In this document: positions 47,638 through 57,309 of the stretch, piece after piece
Numbering within the stretch: the stretch's first letter is position 1
How the letters are laid out: each line of letters begins with the position of its first letter
NCBI GenBank assembly: GCA_023266095.1
Contig: JAHFRV010000001.1
Location: 1-64,000 of the forward strand
Direction: 5' to 3'
From: Gammaproteobacteria bacterium
GTDB lineage: Bacteria; Pseudomonadota; Gammaproteobacteria; DRLM01
Length of the DNA stretch: 64,000 nucleotides
Notes under the pieces: generated by a model
Database searches by the model: none
What the model saw: only the letters and a program-made list of their open reading frames with translations
Told to the model about the DNA's origin: nothing
Program-made: the position numbers and the translations under genes

Positions 47638-48386
47638 AATTTGTAGCCCCGATGCAGGGCGACGATGCCACCGCTCAAGTTGTAATAATCGCAGTGGGCG
47701 AACCCCGCCTCCAATAACATGTGTTTGAGCGCGTCCTGGCCGGGGTGCATGCGTATCGATTCCACCAGATACCGGTAGCTGTCGGCGTCGCCGGTCACCG
47801 CCTTGCCCAGCCACGGCAATATTTTTGAATAAGCATCGTACAGCGGCCGGATCGGCGCCGCCGGTTTGGAGAATTCCAGCACCAGCAAACGCCCGCCGGG
47901 TTTGAGCACGCGGTGCATCGAGGCCAGCGCGCCGGGAATATTGGTGACGTTGCGCAGGCCAAAGGCGATGCTCACGCAATCGAAGGCATTATCGACGAAG
48001 GGCAGGCGTTCGGCGTTGGCCTGCGCGTAGTCGACATTGCCGACGATGCCGCGTTCGATCAGCGCGTCGCGGCCGCGGTTGAGCATGGCGTTGTTGATGT
48101 CGGTGGAGATCACCCGCCCGTCCGTGCCCACCCGCGCGGCGAAGGCCGCGGCGAGGTCGCCGGTACCCGAGGCCACGTCCAGCACCCGCTGTCCCGCGGC
48201 GACGCCGCTGAGCTCGATGGTGAAGCGCTTCCACAGCCGATGCACGCCCAGCGACATCAGGTCGTTCATGAGATCGTATTTGTTCGCCACCGAATCGAAG
48301 ACGCCCGCCACCAGGCGGGCCTTGTCCTCGGCGGGCACTTGCCGGTAACCAAAGTGCGTGGAGTTGGACGAGTCACGTTCAGTCAT
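47634..48386 (-). CDS. ubiE: Ubiquinone/menaquinone C-methyltransferase
   Basis: SAM-dependent methyltransferase of the quinone pathways. The 250-residue product (E. coli 251) has [20 protein letters not shown] near the start, the SAM motif [16 protein letters not shown] at about 67-82 and [13 protein letters not shown] at about 155-167. The ATG at 48386 fits the family start exactly; the longer frame is rejected. First of ubiE-RDD-ubiJ-ubiB and downstream of the DUF971 gene. Confidence 0.97.
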   Translation of the reverse strand: MTERDSSNSTHFGYRQVPAEDKARLVAGVFDSVANKYDLMNDLMSLGVHRLWKRFTIELSGVAAGQRVLDVASGTGDLAAAFAARVGTDGRVISTDINNAMLNRGRDALIERGIVGNVDYAQANAERLPFVDNAFDCVSIAFGLRNVTNIPGALASMHRVLKPGGRLLVLEFSKPAAPIRPLYDAYSKILPWLGKAVTGDADSYRYLVESIRMHPGQDALKHMLLEAGFAHCDYYNLSGGIVALHRGYKL

Positions 48387-48400
48387 GATGTGTGCGCCGT

Positions 48401-48772
48401 TTAAACCGGTGGAGTACGCTGATGGCCGGCCTTGGCCAGCGCGTCCAGATAGTTCCGCCACAACGCCGGCTGATGCGCGCCGAGCTTGTGGAGCAGATCC
48501 CAAGTATAGAGGCCGGTGTTGTGGCCGTCGTCAAAATAAATCTTGACCGCGTAATGGCCGACCGGCTCGATGGCGGTGATGTTGACATTCTCCTTCCCCA
48601 CCTGCAACACCTCCTGGCCGGGACCGTGGCCGCGCACCTCGGCGGAGGGCGAATAGACGCGCAGATATTCGCAGGGCAATTTGTAATGCGCGCCGTCGTC
48701 GAAACGGATTTCCAGAACGCGGCTGACGCGGTGGAGGCGGATGTCGGTGGGATGCGGCGTGTCGCTTGACAT
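48401..48772 (-). CDS. DUF971 (gamma-butyrobetaine hydroxylase N-terminal-like) protein
   Basis: A 123-residue protein consisting of one DUF971 domain: [54 protein letters not shown]. The domain is zinc-binding in eukaryotic gamma-butyrobetaine hydroxylase and is found alone in many proteobacteria between hslU and ubiE, as here. Its molecular role is not settled; a link to Fe-S or metal handling has been proposed. It ends 14 bases before the ubiE ATG. Confidence 0.9.
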   Translation of the reverse strand: MSSDTPHPTDIRLHRVSRVLEIRFDDGAHYKLPCEYLRVYSPSAEVRGHGPGQEVLQVGKENVNITAIEPVGHYAVKIYFDDGHNTGLYTWDLLHKLGAHQPALWRNYLDALAKAGHQRTPPV

Positions 48773-48794
48773 AGTATTCTCGTTACGTAAAGCG

Positions 48795-48862
48795 CTAGGC
48801 GCAAAGTTAAATGAGAACAGTAAAGTCGACTCCGTTCTTTGCCCTTTTTACTTTGCGCCTAG
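48795..48862 (-). repeat. Long inverted repeat between hslU and the DUF971 gene
   Basis: CTAGGCGCAAAGT (48795-48807) and ACTTTGCGCCTAG (48850-48862) are perfect 13-base complements, with a 42-base loop that contains shorter pairings (GAAC/GTTC). It spans most of the 98 bases between hslU and the DUF971 gene. In the minus-strand mRNA the left arm is followed by GGCGCTTTACG rather than a U-run, so it may slow rather than end transcription, or protect the hslVU mRNA. Confidence 0.6.
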
Positions 48863-48870
48863 TCCTGCTT

Positions 48871-50202
48871 TTATAAAATATACCGGCTCATGTCTTCATC
48901 ACCCGCCAGCTGGGCGAGTTGTGCATCCACATAAGCGCCGTCGATGATCAAAGTTTGCCCGTGCCGATCGGAGGCATCGAACGAAACCGTTTCCAATAAA
49001 CGTTCCATCACCGTGTGCAAGCGACGGGCGCCGATATTCTCGGTACGCTCGTTCACCGACCAGGCGATCTCGGCGAGACGGCGGATACCGTCGGCGGTGA
49101 ATTGCAGCGCCAACCCCTCGGTGGCGAGCAGCGCGGCGTATTGCTCGGTGAGCGAGGCGTCGGGCTCGGTGAGAATGCGCACGAAATCCTCTACGGTGAG
49201 CGCACTCAATTCCACGCGGATCGGCAAGCGTCCCTGCAGCTCGGGGATGAGATCCGAAGGTTTGGCCAGATGAAAGGCGCCGGAAGCGATGAACAAGATA
49301 TGATCGGTGCGGACGATGCCGTGTTTGGTGGTGACGGTGCTGCCCTCCACCAGCGGCAATAAATCGCGCTGCACGCCTTCGCGGGAGACGTCGGGACCGG
49401 CATGTTCGCCGCGCTTGGCGATCTTGTCGATTTCGTCGAGGAACACGATGCCGTTCTGTTCGACGTTTTGCAGCGCCCGGGTTTTCAAATCGTCTTCGTT
49501 GACCAACTTGCCCGCCTCTTCGTCGTTGAGCATCTTGAGCGCGTCCTTCACCCGCAAACGGCGGCGGCGGGTGCGGGTGCCGCCCATGCTTTGAAAGAGG
49601 CTCTGCAATTGACCGGACATCTCTTCCATACCGGGTGGCGCCATGATCTCCACCCCGATCGGCGCGGCGCTGAGTTCCACTTCAATCTCTTTATCGTCCA
49701 GCTCGCCCTGGCGCAGCTTCTTGCGAAAGATTTGCCAGGTGGTGCTCTCCTCCGCGCTCTCGGGCGTCGCGCCAAAACCGCTGCGCGCCCGCGGCAGCAA
49801 GGCCTCGAGCACCCGTTCTTCCGCCGCGTCCTCCGCGCGGTGGCGGACCTTGCCCAGCTCTTCCTCGCGGGTCATTTTGATGGCGACGTCCGCCAGGTCA
49901 CGGATGATGGATTCCACGTCGCGGCCCACATAACCCACTTCGGTGAACTTGGTGGCTTCCACTTTGATGAAGGGTGCGTTGGCCAGTTTGGCCAAGCGCC
50001 GCGCGATCTCGGTTTTACCCACCCCGGTGGGGCCGATCATTAAAATATTTTTGGGGGTGATCTCGTTGCGCAGCGCGTCGCTGACCTGCGAACGGCGCCA
50101 ACGATTGCGCAAGGCGATCGCCACCGCGCGTTTGGCGTCGGCCTGACCGACGATATGTTTGTCGAGTTCCTGGACGATTTCTCTGGGAGTCATGTAAGAC
50201 AT
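48871..50202 (-). CDS. hslU: ATP-dependent protease ATPase subunit HslU
   Basis: AAA+ unfoldase that feeds Hsl[18 protein letters not shown] at the start, Walker [15 protein letters not shown] at about 59-72, Walker [13 protein letters not shown] at about 250-262, and the C-terminal tail EDMSRYIL that docks in HslV. It is 443 residues, the E. coli length, from the ATG at 50202 (the ORF can extend by one GTG). It is downstream of hslV. Confidence 0.98.
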   Translation of the reverse strand: MSYMTPREIVQELDKHIVGQADAKRAVAIALRNRWRRSQVSDALRNEITPKNILMIGPTGVGKTEIARRLAKLANAPFIKVEATKFTEVGYVGRDVESIIRDLADVAIKMTREEELGKVRHRAEDAAEERVLEALLPRARSGFGATPESAEESTTWQIFRKKLRQGELDDKEIEVELSAAPIGVEIMAPPGMEEMSGQLQSLFQSMGGTRTRRRRLRVKDALKMLNDEEAGKLVNEDDLKTRALQNVEQNGIVFLDEIDKIAKRGEHAGPDVSREGVQRDLLPLVEGSTVTTKHGIVRTDHILFIASGAFHLAKPSDLIPELQGRLPIRVELSALTVEDFVRILTEPDASLTEQYAALLATEGLALQFTADGIRRLAEIAWSVNERTENIGARRLHTVMERLLETVSFDASDRHGQTLIIDGAYVDAQLAQLAGDEDMSRYIL

Positions 50203-50251
50203 CACGGCTACTCGGTAGTCATAGGCGATAAATCGGAAATTCGCGCGGCCG

Positions 50252-50803
50252 TTACTGTACCGCGCTCAATTCCTCGATGGTCAGATGGTGGTTGGTGTAC
50301 ACACAAATGTCGGCGGCGATGGACAAGGCCTTTTCGACGATGGCGCGCGCATCCAGCTCGGTGTGCATCATCAAGGCCCGCGCCGCGGCCTGGGCATAGG
50401 GGCCGCCGGAGCCGATGGCGGCCAGGTCGTGTTCGGGTTCGATGACATCACCATTGCCGGAGATCAGCAGCGAACTTTGTTGGTCCGCCACGATCAGCAT
50501 GGCCTCGAGACGGCGCAGCATACGGTCGGTGCGCCAATCCTTGGCCAGTTCCACCGCCGAGCGCACCAGGTTGCCGGAGTGCTTCTCCAGTTTGCCCTCG
50601 AAACGCTCGAACAAGGTGAAGGCGTCGGCGGTGCCGCCGGCGAAACCGGCGATGACCCGCTCACCGTACAGACGGCGGACCTTACGGGCATTGCCCTTCA
50701 TCACGGTATTGCCCAAGGACACCTGGCCGTCGCCGCCGATCACCACCTGCGCGCCGCGCCGCACCGCCAAAATAGTCGTACCCCGAAACTGTTCCAAAGC
50801 CAC
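50252..50803 (-). CDS. hslV: ATP-dependent protease subunit HslV
   Basis: Threonine peptidase that forms the HslVU chamber. The GTG at 50803 with GGGGAGT upstream gives 183 residues and a short propeptide VALEQFRG before the catalytic Thr of [29 protein letters not shown] and [14 protein letters not shown] match the family. The open frame upstream to 50926 is rejected. It is divergent from sat. Confidence 0.97.
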   Translation of the reverse strand: MALEQFRGTTILAVRRGAQVVIGGDGQVSLGNTVMKGNARKVRRLYGERVIAGFAGGTADAFTLFERFEGKLEKHSGNLVRSAVELAKDWRTDRMLRRLEAMLIVADQQSSLLISGNGDVIEPEHDLAAIGSGGPYAQAAARALMMHTELDARAIVEKALSIAADICVYTNHHLTIEELSAVQ

Positions 50804-50946
50804 ACTCCCCGCGAAAGGGTTTAATCTTACACGCTCGCGGCGGGGGGAAGAAGCGAGTGGGGTCGGCCACATTGCCAGGCCGGCCGGCCCGCGGTAGCCG
50901 CGGCCAGGCAAATCGGCACGATACATACCCGCCGCGGCCGTTTCAT

Positions 50947-50955
50947 TGCTAAAAT
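50947..50955 (+). promoter_or_regulatory. Extended -10 promoter of sat
   Basis: TGCTAAAAT (50947-50955) is an extended -10 element (TG-N-TAAAAT). No clear -35 box was found at the usual distance. Transcription would start near 50962, about 60 bases before the ATG. Confidence 0.5.
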
Positions 50956-51022
50956 GGCGCCCTTTCGCCGGCAGCGCGGGGCCGCTTCCAGCGTCGCCCC
51001 TTACTTCAGGAGTTCACCCACC

Positions 51023-52240
51023 ATGTCCAAACTCGTCAAACCCCACGGCGCCGAGACGCTGAAACCTTTGCTGCTGGACGGCGCCGCGCGCATCGCGGAA
51101 CGCCAGCGGGCCGCGACTCTCACCCAGGTCCAGATCAGTTCCCGCGAAGTCGGCGATCTGATCATGCTGGGCATCGGCGGCTTCACGCCGCTGGAAGGTT
51201 TCATGACTCACGCCGACTGGCAGGGCGTGTGCGACGGCATGAAGACGGCCAGCGGTCTGTTCTGGCCCATCCCCATCACTCTCTCCACCGACAACCATAC
51301 CGCCGACCGCATCAAGACCGGCGGCGAGGTGGCGTTGGTGGACCGTGAGTCCGGCGAGATCATGGCCACCATGCGGGTCACCGAAAAATACACCATCGAC
51401 AAGGCCCATGAATGCGCCATGGTGTTCAAGACCACCGACGCCGAACACCCGGGCGTGCAGATGGTGATGGAACAGGGCGAGGTGAATCTGGCCGGACCGG
51501 TAAAGGTCTTGTCGCAAGGCCGCTTTCCCAGTGACTTCGCCGACGTCTACATGACGCCGGCCGAGACTCGCAGACTGTTCGAGGAAAAAGGCTGGAGCAC
51601 GGTCGTCGCCTTTCAGACCCGCAATCCGCTGCACCGGTCGCACGAATATCTGGTGAAGATCGCCATCGAAATCTGCGACGGCGTGATGATCCATTCGCTG
51701 CTCGGCAAACTGAAGGCCGGCGACATTCCTTCCGACGTGCGCGTCAAAGCGATCAATGCGCTCGTCGAAAATTATTTTGTGAAAGACACGGTGGTGCAAT
51801 CCGGCTATCCGCTCGATATGCGCTACGCCGGCCCGCGTGAGGCGCTGCTGCATGCGTTGTTCCGCCAAAATTACGGCTGTTCCCACCTCATCGTCGGCCG
51901 CGACCACGCCGGGGTGGGCGATTACTACGGCCCCTTCGACGCCCACCACATCTTCGACCAAATCCCCAAAGGTGCGCTGGAGACCCAACCGCTCAAGATC
52001 GATTGGACTTTTTACTGCTATAAATGCGGCGGCATGGCCTCGATGCGCACCTGCCCTCACGACGGCGCGGATCGCTTATTGTTGTCCGGCACCAAGCTGC
52101 GCAAGGCGCTCTCGGAAAATGGCGAAGTGCCGCCCGAATTCTCACGCCCCGAAGTGCTGACTATTTTACGCGACTACTATGCCAACCTGGCTGAGCACGA
52201 AAAAGTGGAAGTGAAGCTTAGCGGTCATTCGGCGCGCTGA
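51023..52240 (+). CDS. sat: Sulfate adenylyltransferase (homo-oligomeric ATP sulfurylase)
   Basis: ATP + sulfate to APS + pyrophosphate, or the reverse during sulfur oxidation. The 405-residue protein carries [12 protein letters not shown] (the HXXH-type motif), [13 protein letters not shown], and a zinc-binding set [15 protein letters not shown]. This is the single-chain Sat type used in dissimilatory sulfur metabolism, distinct from assimilatory CysDN. No apr or dsr genes are in the window, so direction is inferred: in sulfur oxidisers it makes ATP from APS. CAGGAG precedes the ATG. Confidence 0.95.
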   Translation: MSKLVKPHGAETLKPLLLDGAARIAERQRAATLTQVQISSREVGDLIMLGIGGFTPLEGFMTHADWQGVCDGMKTASGLFWPIPITLSTDNHTADRIKTGGEVALVDRESGEIMATMRVTEKYTIDKAHECAMVFKTTDAEHPGVQMVMEQGEVNLAGPVKVLSQGRFPSDFADVYMTPAETRRLFEEKGWSTVVAFQTRNPLHRSHEYLVKIAIEICDGVMIHSLLGKLKAGDIPSDVRVKAINALVENYFVKDTVVQSGYPLDMRYAGPREALLHALFRQNYGCSHLIVGRDHAGVGDYYGPFDAHHIFDQIPKGALETQPLKIDWTFYCYKCGGMASMRTCPHDGADRLLLSGTKLRKALSENGEVPPEFSRPEVLTILRDYYANLAEHEKVEVKLSGHSAR

Positions 52241-52272
52241 AACAGGCGGGGCCGCCCCCGCGGAGCAGGACC

Positions 52273-52295
52273 GTACCCCCGCTTCGCGGGGGTAC
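52273..52295 (+). terminator. Strong hairpin after sat (terminator-like)
   Basis: GTACCCCCGC (52273-52282) and GCGGGGGTAC (52286-52295) are exact complements around the loop TTC. The stem is very stable but is not followed by a T-run, so it is either a Rho-dependent end or an mRNA stabiliser between the convergent sat and hydrolase genes. Confidence 0.55.
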
Positions 52296-52311
52296 GCAAC
52301 GATCAAGCTAA

Positions 52312-52336
52312 GGAAGCTCTGAATAATTCAGGTTCC
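52312..52336 (+). repeat. 25-bp two-ended relic of the MITE family
   Basis: GGAAGCTCTGAATAATTCAG plus GTTCC contains the right-end sequence of the MITE (GGAAGCTCTGAATA) fused directly to the complement of the left end (TTCAGGTTCC); the whole internal part is missing. Flanks CTAA and ATAA do not form an exact duplication. It is an internal-deletion derivative or an excision product. Confidence 0.6.
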
Positions 52337-52350
52337 ATAAACACTAAGCG

Positions 52351-53058
52351 CTAAGGTGAAACAGCCTCATCCGCATATACATAGCGGCCGCGGCTTTCGG
52401 CCACCGCGCCTGTGATAATAGTTTGCAGGGCGGCCAGCTTGCCGTGGAAATAATGGCAGGCATCGTCGAGGTACACTGTTTCCGGCGCGGGATAGATGCG
52501 CGTCGCCCAGCGCAACACCTCCTGGTAGGGCACCAGTTGATCCTGCTTGCCTTGCACCAGCAACCAGGGGCAGGCGGGCGCCGCCATTTCGGCAAGACGG
52601 AAAATATTGACCGGCGGCGCGATGGTGATCAGGCGGTCGACCTCGGTGTATTGCGCGGCGTGCAAAGCGATATAGGCGCCGAAAGAAAAACCCGCCAGCC
52701 AGATTTCTCGGCCGGGATATTCGGCGCGCACCGCGCGAATGACCGCCAGCAGATCCTGAGTTTCGCCTATACCATGGTCGTATTGACCCGCGCTATCACC
52801 CACGCCGCGAAAATTGAAACGGATCGTCAGCACGCCCAACTTGCACAAAGTACGCGCCAGCGTGTGAGTGACTTTATTATTGTAGCTGCCGCCATGCAAA
52901 GGATGAGGATGGCAAACGACAGCGACCGCACCGGCGGCTCTTTCCGCTTGGGGAACACTGACGATACCTTCGATGCGGCCGGCCGGACCATGGAATTGTA
53001 TGCCCTCTTCATGGGCAAACGGCCGCGGAATTGAGGCGGCGCTGGTAGCTAAACTCAT
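52351..53058 (-). CDS. Alpha/beta hydrolase
   Basis: A 235-residue alpha/beta-hydrolase fold protein. CHPHPLHGGSYNNKV (about residues 49-63) is typical of a bacterial group of small hydrolases, and the nucleophile elbow GFSFGA carries the catalytic Ser (about 122). The later acid and base are in KQDQLVPYQ and ACHYFHGKL. It is cytoplasmic, without a signal peptide. Substrate is unknown; members are annotated as dienelactone-hydrolase-like or esterase. It is convergent with sat. Confidence 0.88.
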   Translation of the reverse strand: MSLATSAASIPRPFAHEEGIQFHGPAGRIEGIVSVPQAERAAGAVAVVCHPHPLHGGSYNNKVTHTLARTLCKLGVLTIRFNFRGVGDSAGQYDHGIGETQDLLAVIRAVRAEYPGREIWLAGFSFGAYIALHAAQYTEVDRLITIAPPVNIFRLAEMAAPACPWLLVQGKQDQLVPYQEVLRWATRIYPAPETVYLDDACHYFHGKLAALQTIITGAVAESRGRYVYADEAVSP

Positions 53059-53301
53059 CGCAAAGGCTCAAATAGTAATAATGGCGAATTCGCGGAGAGT
53101 GCGAATAATAAGTGTTGAAACCAGCAAAGTCAAAATGCAACCGTGACAGCCCGTCCATCCGCGTTCGCCATCATCCTTGACGTCGCTTAGCCGCCGCAGC
53201 CAAAAAAGCCAGGCCGCTTGTTATTCCGACAAATCCGCCTCTATCGGTTGGATAGCTGACGCGATGCACAAAACCATGCTTCGCGCCATTACGTTACAAG
53301 C

Positions 53302-54096
53302 TTATTTGCCGGAAGGCGGCGCCCCTGGCGGTAGAAGACTGTCGCCGTATTTGGCGCGCTGTTGATGTTCGTAGAGCTTGGCGTATTTCAAGAACACATA
53401 AAAAGCGCTCACCGCCGCCGCGATGAAACCTGCCCAGCCGTTGAGAAAATTGCGCTTGAAAAAATAGATGCGCACGAAATAGAGCGGGGGATAAAACACC
53501 ATGATCCAGGGATTAGCACGGCGGCCCTTGGCCAGTTTATCGGCGACCAAGCCGCTGGAATAGGCGTTCACCTTGTCCACTTTCTCATGCACACTCACCT
53601 CACCGTAGTGATAAAACGGCGCATGCAGTTGTCGGAGGGTGCCGATCACCTTGGGCGCGGCATGCACCGGCATATCGCTCATCCGGCCCTTGGCCTTGTC
53701 GAAGAAACGTAGGAAATAATTCATGCGGGCGGCGGGATGGGCCATGCGCCAGAACATTTGCTCCTGACGCGGCAACTCGTAGCCGTCGGCCTGCGGCCCC
53801 CCGCGCAAGACCGTTTGTAGCTGACTTTGCAATTCCGGCGAGAGGGCCTCGTCGGCGTCCAGCAGCAACACCCAGCCGTGGGTAGTCTTCTCCAAGGCCG
53901 ACTGTTTTTGCCTGCCGTAACCGAGAAATTCATGTTGAAAGATTCGGCAGCCGAACTCACGCGCGATATCGAGAGTGGCATCGTTGCTGTAAGAATCCAG
54001 CAGTACGATCTCGTCGGCCCACTTCACGCTATCGAGACAGGCGCGCAGGGTACGGGCATTATTAAACGTGGTGACGAATACCGAGAGCTGCTCCAT
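53302..54096 (-). CDS. Glycosyltransferase family 2, LPS core type (WaaE/KdtX-like)
   Basis: A 264-residue GT2 enzyme: SVFVTTFNNARTLRACLDSV at the start, VLLLDADEALSPEL with the DAD nucleotide-sugar motif, and a C-terminal hydrophobic segment. The length and the pattern HPAARMNYFLRFF match the lipopolysaccharide core glycosyltransferases of the WaaE/KdtX group. It is divergent from the GT1-type glycosyltransferase and belongs with the LPS gene cluster to the right. Confidence 0.9.
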   Translation of the reverse strand: MEQLSVFVTTFNNARTLRACLDSVKWADEIVLLDSYSNDATLDIAREFGCRIFQHEFLGYGRQKQSALEKTTHGWVLLLDADEALSPELQSQLQTVLRGGPQADGYELPRQEQMFWRMAHPAARMNYFLRFFDKAKGRMSDMPVHAAPKVIGTLRQLHAPFYHYGEVSVHEKVDKVNAYSSGLVADKLAKGRRANPWIMVFYPPLYFVRIYFFKRNFLNGWAGFIAAAVSAFYVFLKYAKLYEHQQRAKYGDSLLPPGAPPSGK

Positions 54097-54211
54097 GGCG
54101 GGTCCATAACGTGTTTATAAATTCGGCCAAGTTTAACACCGATGCGCGGCCTACGCCGGGCGAGGCAAACAACTCGCGCGTGCCGGAGGGCAAGCTTGCT
54201 ACAATCACGCC

Positions 54212-55303
54212 GTGAAAAATACCACACCCTCTACACCGCGCAGCGTACTGTGCTGGGGTCGCTCCGACCCCGGCTACTCCCGCAATCGCATCCTGCGTCA
54301 GGCTTATGCAGCGCTGGGTTGGCGGGTGTTGGATTTTCAGCCGCGTTTCTCGGCTTTTGGCGACTTGGAGGCCCGCTGGGGCATCGAGACTCGTCCCGAT
54401 CTGATCTGGGTGCCCTGCTTCCGCCAACACGACATCGCCCCCGCCGCGCGCTGGGCGCGTCGTCATGGCGTGGCGCTGCTGTTCGATCCCCTGATCAGCG
54501 CCTATGACAAACAGATTTTCGAGCGATGCAAACTCGACGAACGCAGTATGGCCGCGCGGCGTTTGCTGCAAACCGAACGAGACCAATTCGCGCTGGCCGA
54601 CGTGGTGCTCGCCGACACCGAGGCCCACGCGGCGTTTTTCCGCGACGTGCTGGAGGTGGACGCGGAGAATATCCACGTCGTGCCGGTGGGCGCCGAGGAA
54701 AACCTGTTCACCCCGCAAGCCTGGCCCGCCGAGGCCGAACCCATGGAGGTGTTGTTCTTCGGCAGCTTCATACCGCTGCAAGGTCCGGAGGTGATCGTGG
54801 CAGCGGCGCGCCTCTATCGCGGTCCGCCGCTGCGTTGGTGCCTGTTGGGCAACGGCCCGTTGCGGGCGCAATGCGAACGCGCCGCGCAAGGACTGAACAC
54901 GCTGAGCTTCGAAGACTGGCTGCCCTACCAGCAACTCCCGGCGCGCATTCAACACGCGAGCATCGTGCTCGGCATCTTCGGCGCGACGCCCAAGGCGCAG
55001 CGGGTCATTCCCAACAAGGTTTACCAGGCCATGGCCTGCGCGCGGCCGGTGGTCACCTTGCGGAGCGACGCCTATCCGCCCCGACTACTGGCGCAAGAAA
55101 ACAGCGGACTACACTGGGTGGAGGCGGGCGATGCCCGCGCCCTGGCGGACGCGGTGGCCGAGCTGGCCGAGCGGCGCACGACCCTGGCGCAGGACGGCTT
55201 ACAGGCGCGCCGCCGCTTCGACGATTTTTTTTCGCAGGGCTCGATCAACGCCCGCTTGCAGCAGGCGATCGCCGCCGCGACCTCTACTCGGGCACGCGGA
55301 TGA
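54212..55303 (+). CDS. Glycosyltransferase family 1-like
   Basis: A 363-residue GT-B protein. The C-terminal half contains VLFFGSFIPLQGPEVIVAAA (donor-binding fold start), LLGNGPLRAQ and PNKVYQAMACARPVVT with the conserved E-like region replaced by KVYQAMAC. No membrane helices are present. The start is a GTG at 54212 without a clear Shine-Dalgarno. The 3-prime end overlaps the convergent methyltransferase gene by 20 bases. A role in LPS or capsule assembly is inferred from its neighbours. Confidence 0.85.
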   Translation: MKNTTPSTPRSVLCWGRSDPGYSRNRILRQAYAALGWRVLDFQPRFSAFGDLEARWGIETRPDLIWVPCFRQHDIAPAARWARRHGVALLFDPLISAYDKQIFERCKLDERSMAARRLLQTERDQFALADVVLADTEAHAAFFRDVLEVDAENIHVVPVGAEENLFTPQAWPAEAEPMEVLFFGSFIPLQGPEVIVAAARLYRGPPLRWCLLGNGPLRAQCERAAQGLNTLSFEDWLPYQQLPARIQHASIVLGIFGATPKAQRVIPNKVYQAMACARPVVTLRSDAYPPRLLAQENSGLHWVEAGDARALADAVAELAERRTTLAQDGLQARRRFDDFFSQGSINARLQQAIAAATSTRARG

Positions 55304-55982
55304 TGCCGATACCGAAACCGCATTGTTTGGGATCGGCGACGAATTCCTCGGTCACCGCCTCTTGTTTGATGCGTTGCCAGAACTGATATACCTGATTGGT
55401 GGGCAGCGGCTGTTTTTCCACGATGTCATGAAAGGCGATGAGGCCGCCGGGTCGTACCAGGTGATGATAATCGCGATAGTCTTGTTCAACGCCCGTCGCG
55501 GTGTGGTCGCCGTCGATGAACAATAGATCGACCCGCTCACCGCGTAATTCCGCTTCCACCCGGCGACGAAAAGCCGCGTCATGGGAATTGCCGGACAACA
55601 AGGTCACTTTGCAGGGCGAACCGGGCGGCGGCAAAGCCTCCAGCAACTCGCGCTGATGACTCATGTCTTGCAAATCGCAACTGATGACCCGCTGCGCGGC
55701 CAGACTCGACCAGATCAGCAAGGTGCCGCCGCGTGCCGTGCCGATCTCGAGGATGGTGCGCGGTTTGAGCGCCGCCACGGCGCGCGCCAGAGCGGTGATC
55801 TCGGCGGGGATCTGCAAGGTTTTGATCAAGTAATAACCCCCGCCGCCGAAATTCATGGCCCAATCCACCGTGTCTTCCAGGCTGCGCGGGCGGGCGTGAT
55901 ATTCGCGCAGGCGACGGAACGCCACGCCGCGATTGTAAGGCGCGCGCAGGCTCCGGCTGAGTTTCTTCAGGGTCGATTGCAT
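55284..55982 (-). CDS. Class I SAM-dependent methyltransferase (CmcI/TylF-like)
   Basis: A 232-residue protein with a Rossmann methyltransferase core: TILEIGTARGGTLLIWSSLA (motif I, about 78-97), CDLQDMSH and VDLLFIDGDHTATGVEQDYR, ending in a metal/His-containing segment. The family includes cephalosporin hydroxylase CmcI-like and macrocin O-methyltransferase-like proteins that often act on sugars. The ATG at 55982 follows GAGGAAG; the longer frame is rejected. It lies 19 bases after the O-antigen ligase. Confidence 0.85.
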   Translation of the reverse strand: MQSTLKKLSRSLRAPYNRGVAFRRLREYHARPRSLEDTVDWAMNFGGGGYYLIKTLQIPAEITALARAVAALKPRTILEIGTARGGTLLIWSSLAAQRVISCDLQDMSHQRELLEALPPPGSPCKVTLLSGNSHDAAFRRRVEAELRGERVDLLFIDGDHTATGVEQDYRDYHHLVRPGGLIAFHDIVEKQPLPTNQVYQFWQRIKQEAVTEEFVADPKQCGFGIGIIRVPE

Positions 55983-56001
55983 GACAGACGCTTCCTCGCG
56001 A

Positions 56002-57309
56002 TTAATTGAATTTGGTTGGCTGCGCCGCTCGGACACCCGCCTGGTGGTGGGCCGCGCCAGCGCCGCAGGCCGCACAGTATAACGCGGCGGTCAGCCATAA
56101 CAGCACCGACATCAGTAGCGAATAAGTCGGCACATGGGTGTTGAAGGGGAACAACAGGGCAGCCAGCACCAGCATCCACGGCAAGGCCAGCCGCTGCGCG
56201 GCGCGCGGCGTTTGTCGCCAGCGCATCACTAATAATCCCATCGCCGCGGCAAAGCCGAGCAATCCCACGCTGCCGGTTTCGGCGGCGATTTCCAGCCACA
56301 AATGGTGGGTGTGCAAAGCACCGGTCGCGCTGTCGGGCCGTATGAAGGGATCGTCGGCCAAGGCGTAGCGCGGGTAAGCGTAACGGAAACCGTGGACGCC
56401 CACGCCGTTGACCGGATGTTCGGCATACATCTTCAGCGCCACCTCCCAGATGGGCAGGCGCAAGGAAATGGCCGTGTCGATGGACTCCGCGTCACCCTTC
56501 AGCACCAGCAAGGAGGTGTCCATGCGCGCCGTGAACGGCGGATAAAAAAGATAGGCCGCCAGTACCACCGCCAAACCGCTCACCAGCCCGACGCCCAGCC
56601 AGCGCAACGCCTTGCGGCGCTGGTCACGCAGATAAATCAAAAAATAGCCGCAGAAAATGACGAATAACATGATCCACGCCGCGCGGCTGCCGGCCAGCAA
56701 TACCACCAGCAGCAGAGTAAGGGCGACGGCGGCCTGCACCCAGCGCGGACTATGCCGCCGTACGAATTCGAGCAGCAGCGGCGAGAGCACCGCCAACACG
56801 TAACCGAAACGTTTGCTCTCTTCGCCGAACAGCGCGTTCAAGCGGCCGGGTAGATAACGGTAACCGAACAAGTCGCGATGAAAGAATAATTGCACCAGCG
56901 CGTCCGCCAGCCAAAACAACAATAGAAAGGCGCTGAGCATCAGCAAACGCCGCCGCGCCGCTTCCCCGGCCATCACCTGCAACACGAACAGGCCGGCGAA
57001 ATAAAATCGCACATAGCCGAGCACGCCCAGCAGCGCTTTATCCCTTTGCACCGCATCGGGAATGGACAGCAACATCGGCACCCACAACAACAGGAACAGC
57101 ATGCTGAACAACCGCCCACCACCGGACCAGGCCAGCGCCCTGCCCTGCTTGATGAGCGCGCGCGCGCCCAGCAGCGCCATGATGAGGATGAACAGTTCCA
57201 CCGAACGCGCGAAGGGCAAGGCCGCCAAGGTCAGACCGATGAGCAGCACCGGCCACCCGTCACGCAACCGGCCGCGGAGACCGGAGGAAGATAACGCCGC
57301 GCCGCTCAC
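56002..57309 (-). CDS. waaL: O-antigen ligase family protein (WaaL/Wzy-like)
   Basis: A 435-residue membrane protein of about 12 helices with a long periplasmic loop that contains GVGVHGFRYAYPRY and HTHHLWLEIAAETG. These Wzy_C motifs are those of ligases that join O-antigen or similar glycans to lipid A-core. WaaL and Wzy polymerase look alike; the position among core transferases favours ligase. The GTG start overlaps the GT4 stop as GTGA. Confidence 0.87.
   Translation of the reverse strand: MSGAALSSSGLRGRLRDGWPVLLIGLTLAALPFARSVELFILIMALLGARALIKQGRALAWSGGGRLFSMLFLLLWVPMLLSIPDAVQRDKALLGVLGYVRFYFAGLFVLQVMAGEAARRRLLMLSAFLLLFWLADALVQLFFHRDLFGYRYLPGRLNALFGEESKRFGYVLAVLSPLLLEFVRRHSPRWVQAAVALTLLLVVLLAGSRAAWIMLFVIFCGYFLIYLRDQRRKALRWLGVGLVSGLAVVLAAYLFYPPFTARMDTSLLVLKGDAESIDTAISLRLPIWEVALKMYAEHPVNGVGVHGFRYAYPRYALADDPFIRPDSATGALHTHHLWLEIAAETGSVGLLGFAAAMGLLVMRWRQTPRAAQRLALPWMLVLAALLFPFNTHVPTYSLLMSVLLWLTAALYCAACGAGAAHHQAGVRAAQPTKFN

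Noticed and set aside
47638-47979. N-terminal extension of the RDD protein frame
   Set aside because: It overlaps ubiE completely in another frame; the GTG overlapping the ubiE stop (47637) gives a normal RDD protein.
52273-52295. Post-sat hairpin as a classical intrinsic terminator
   Set aside because: The stem is perfect, but there is no T-run after it on either strand, so it is only listed as terminator-like.
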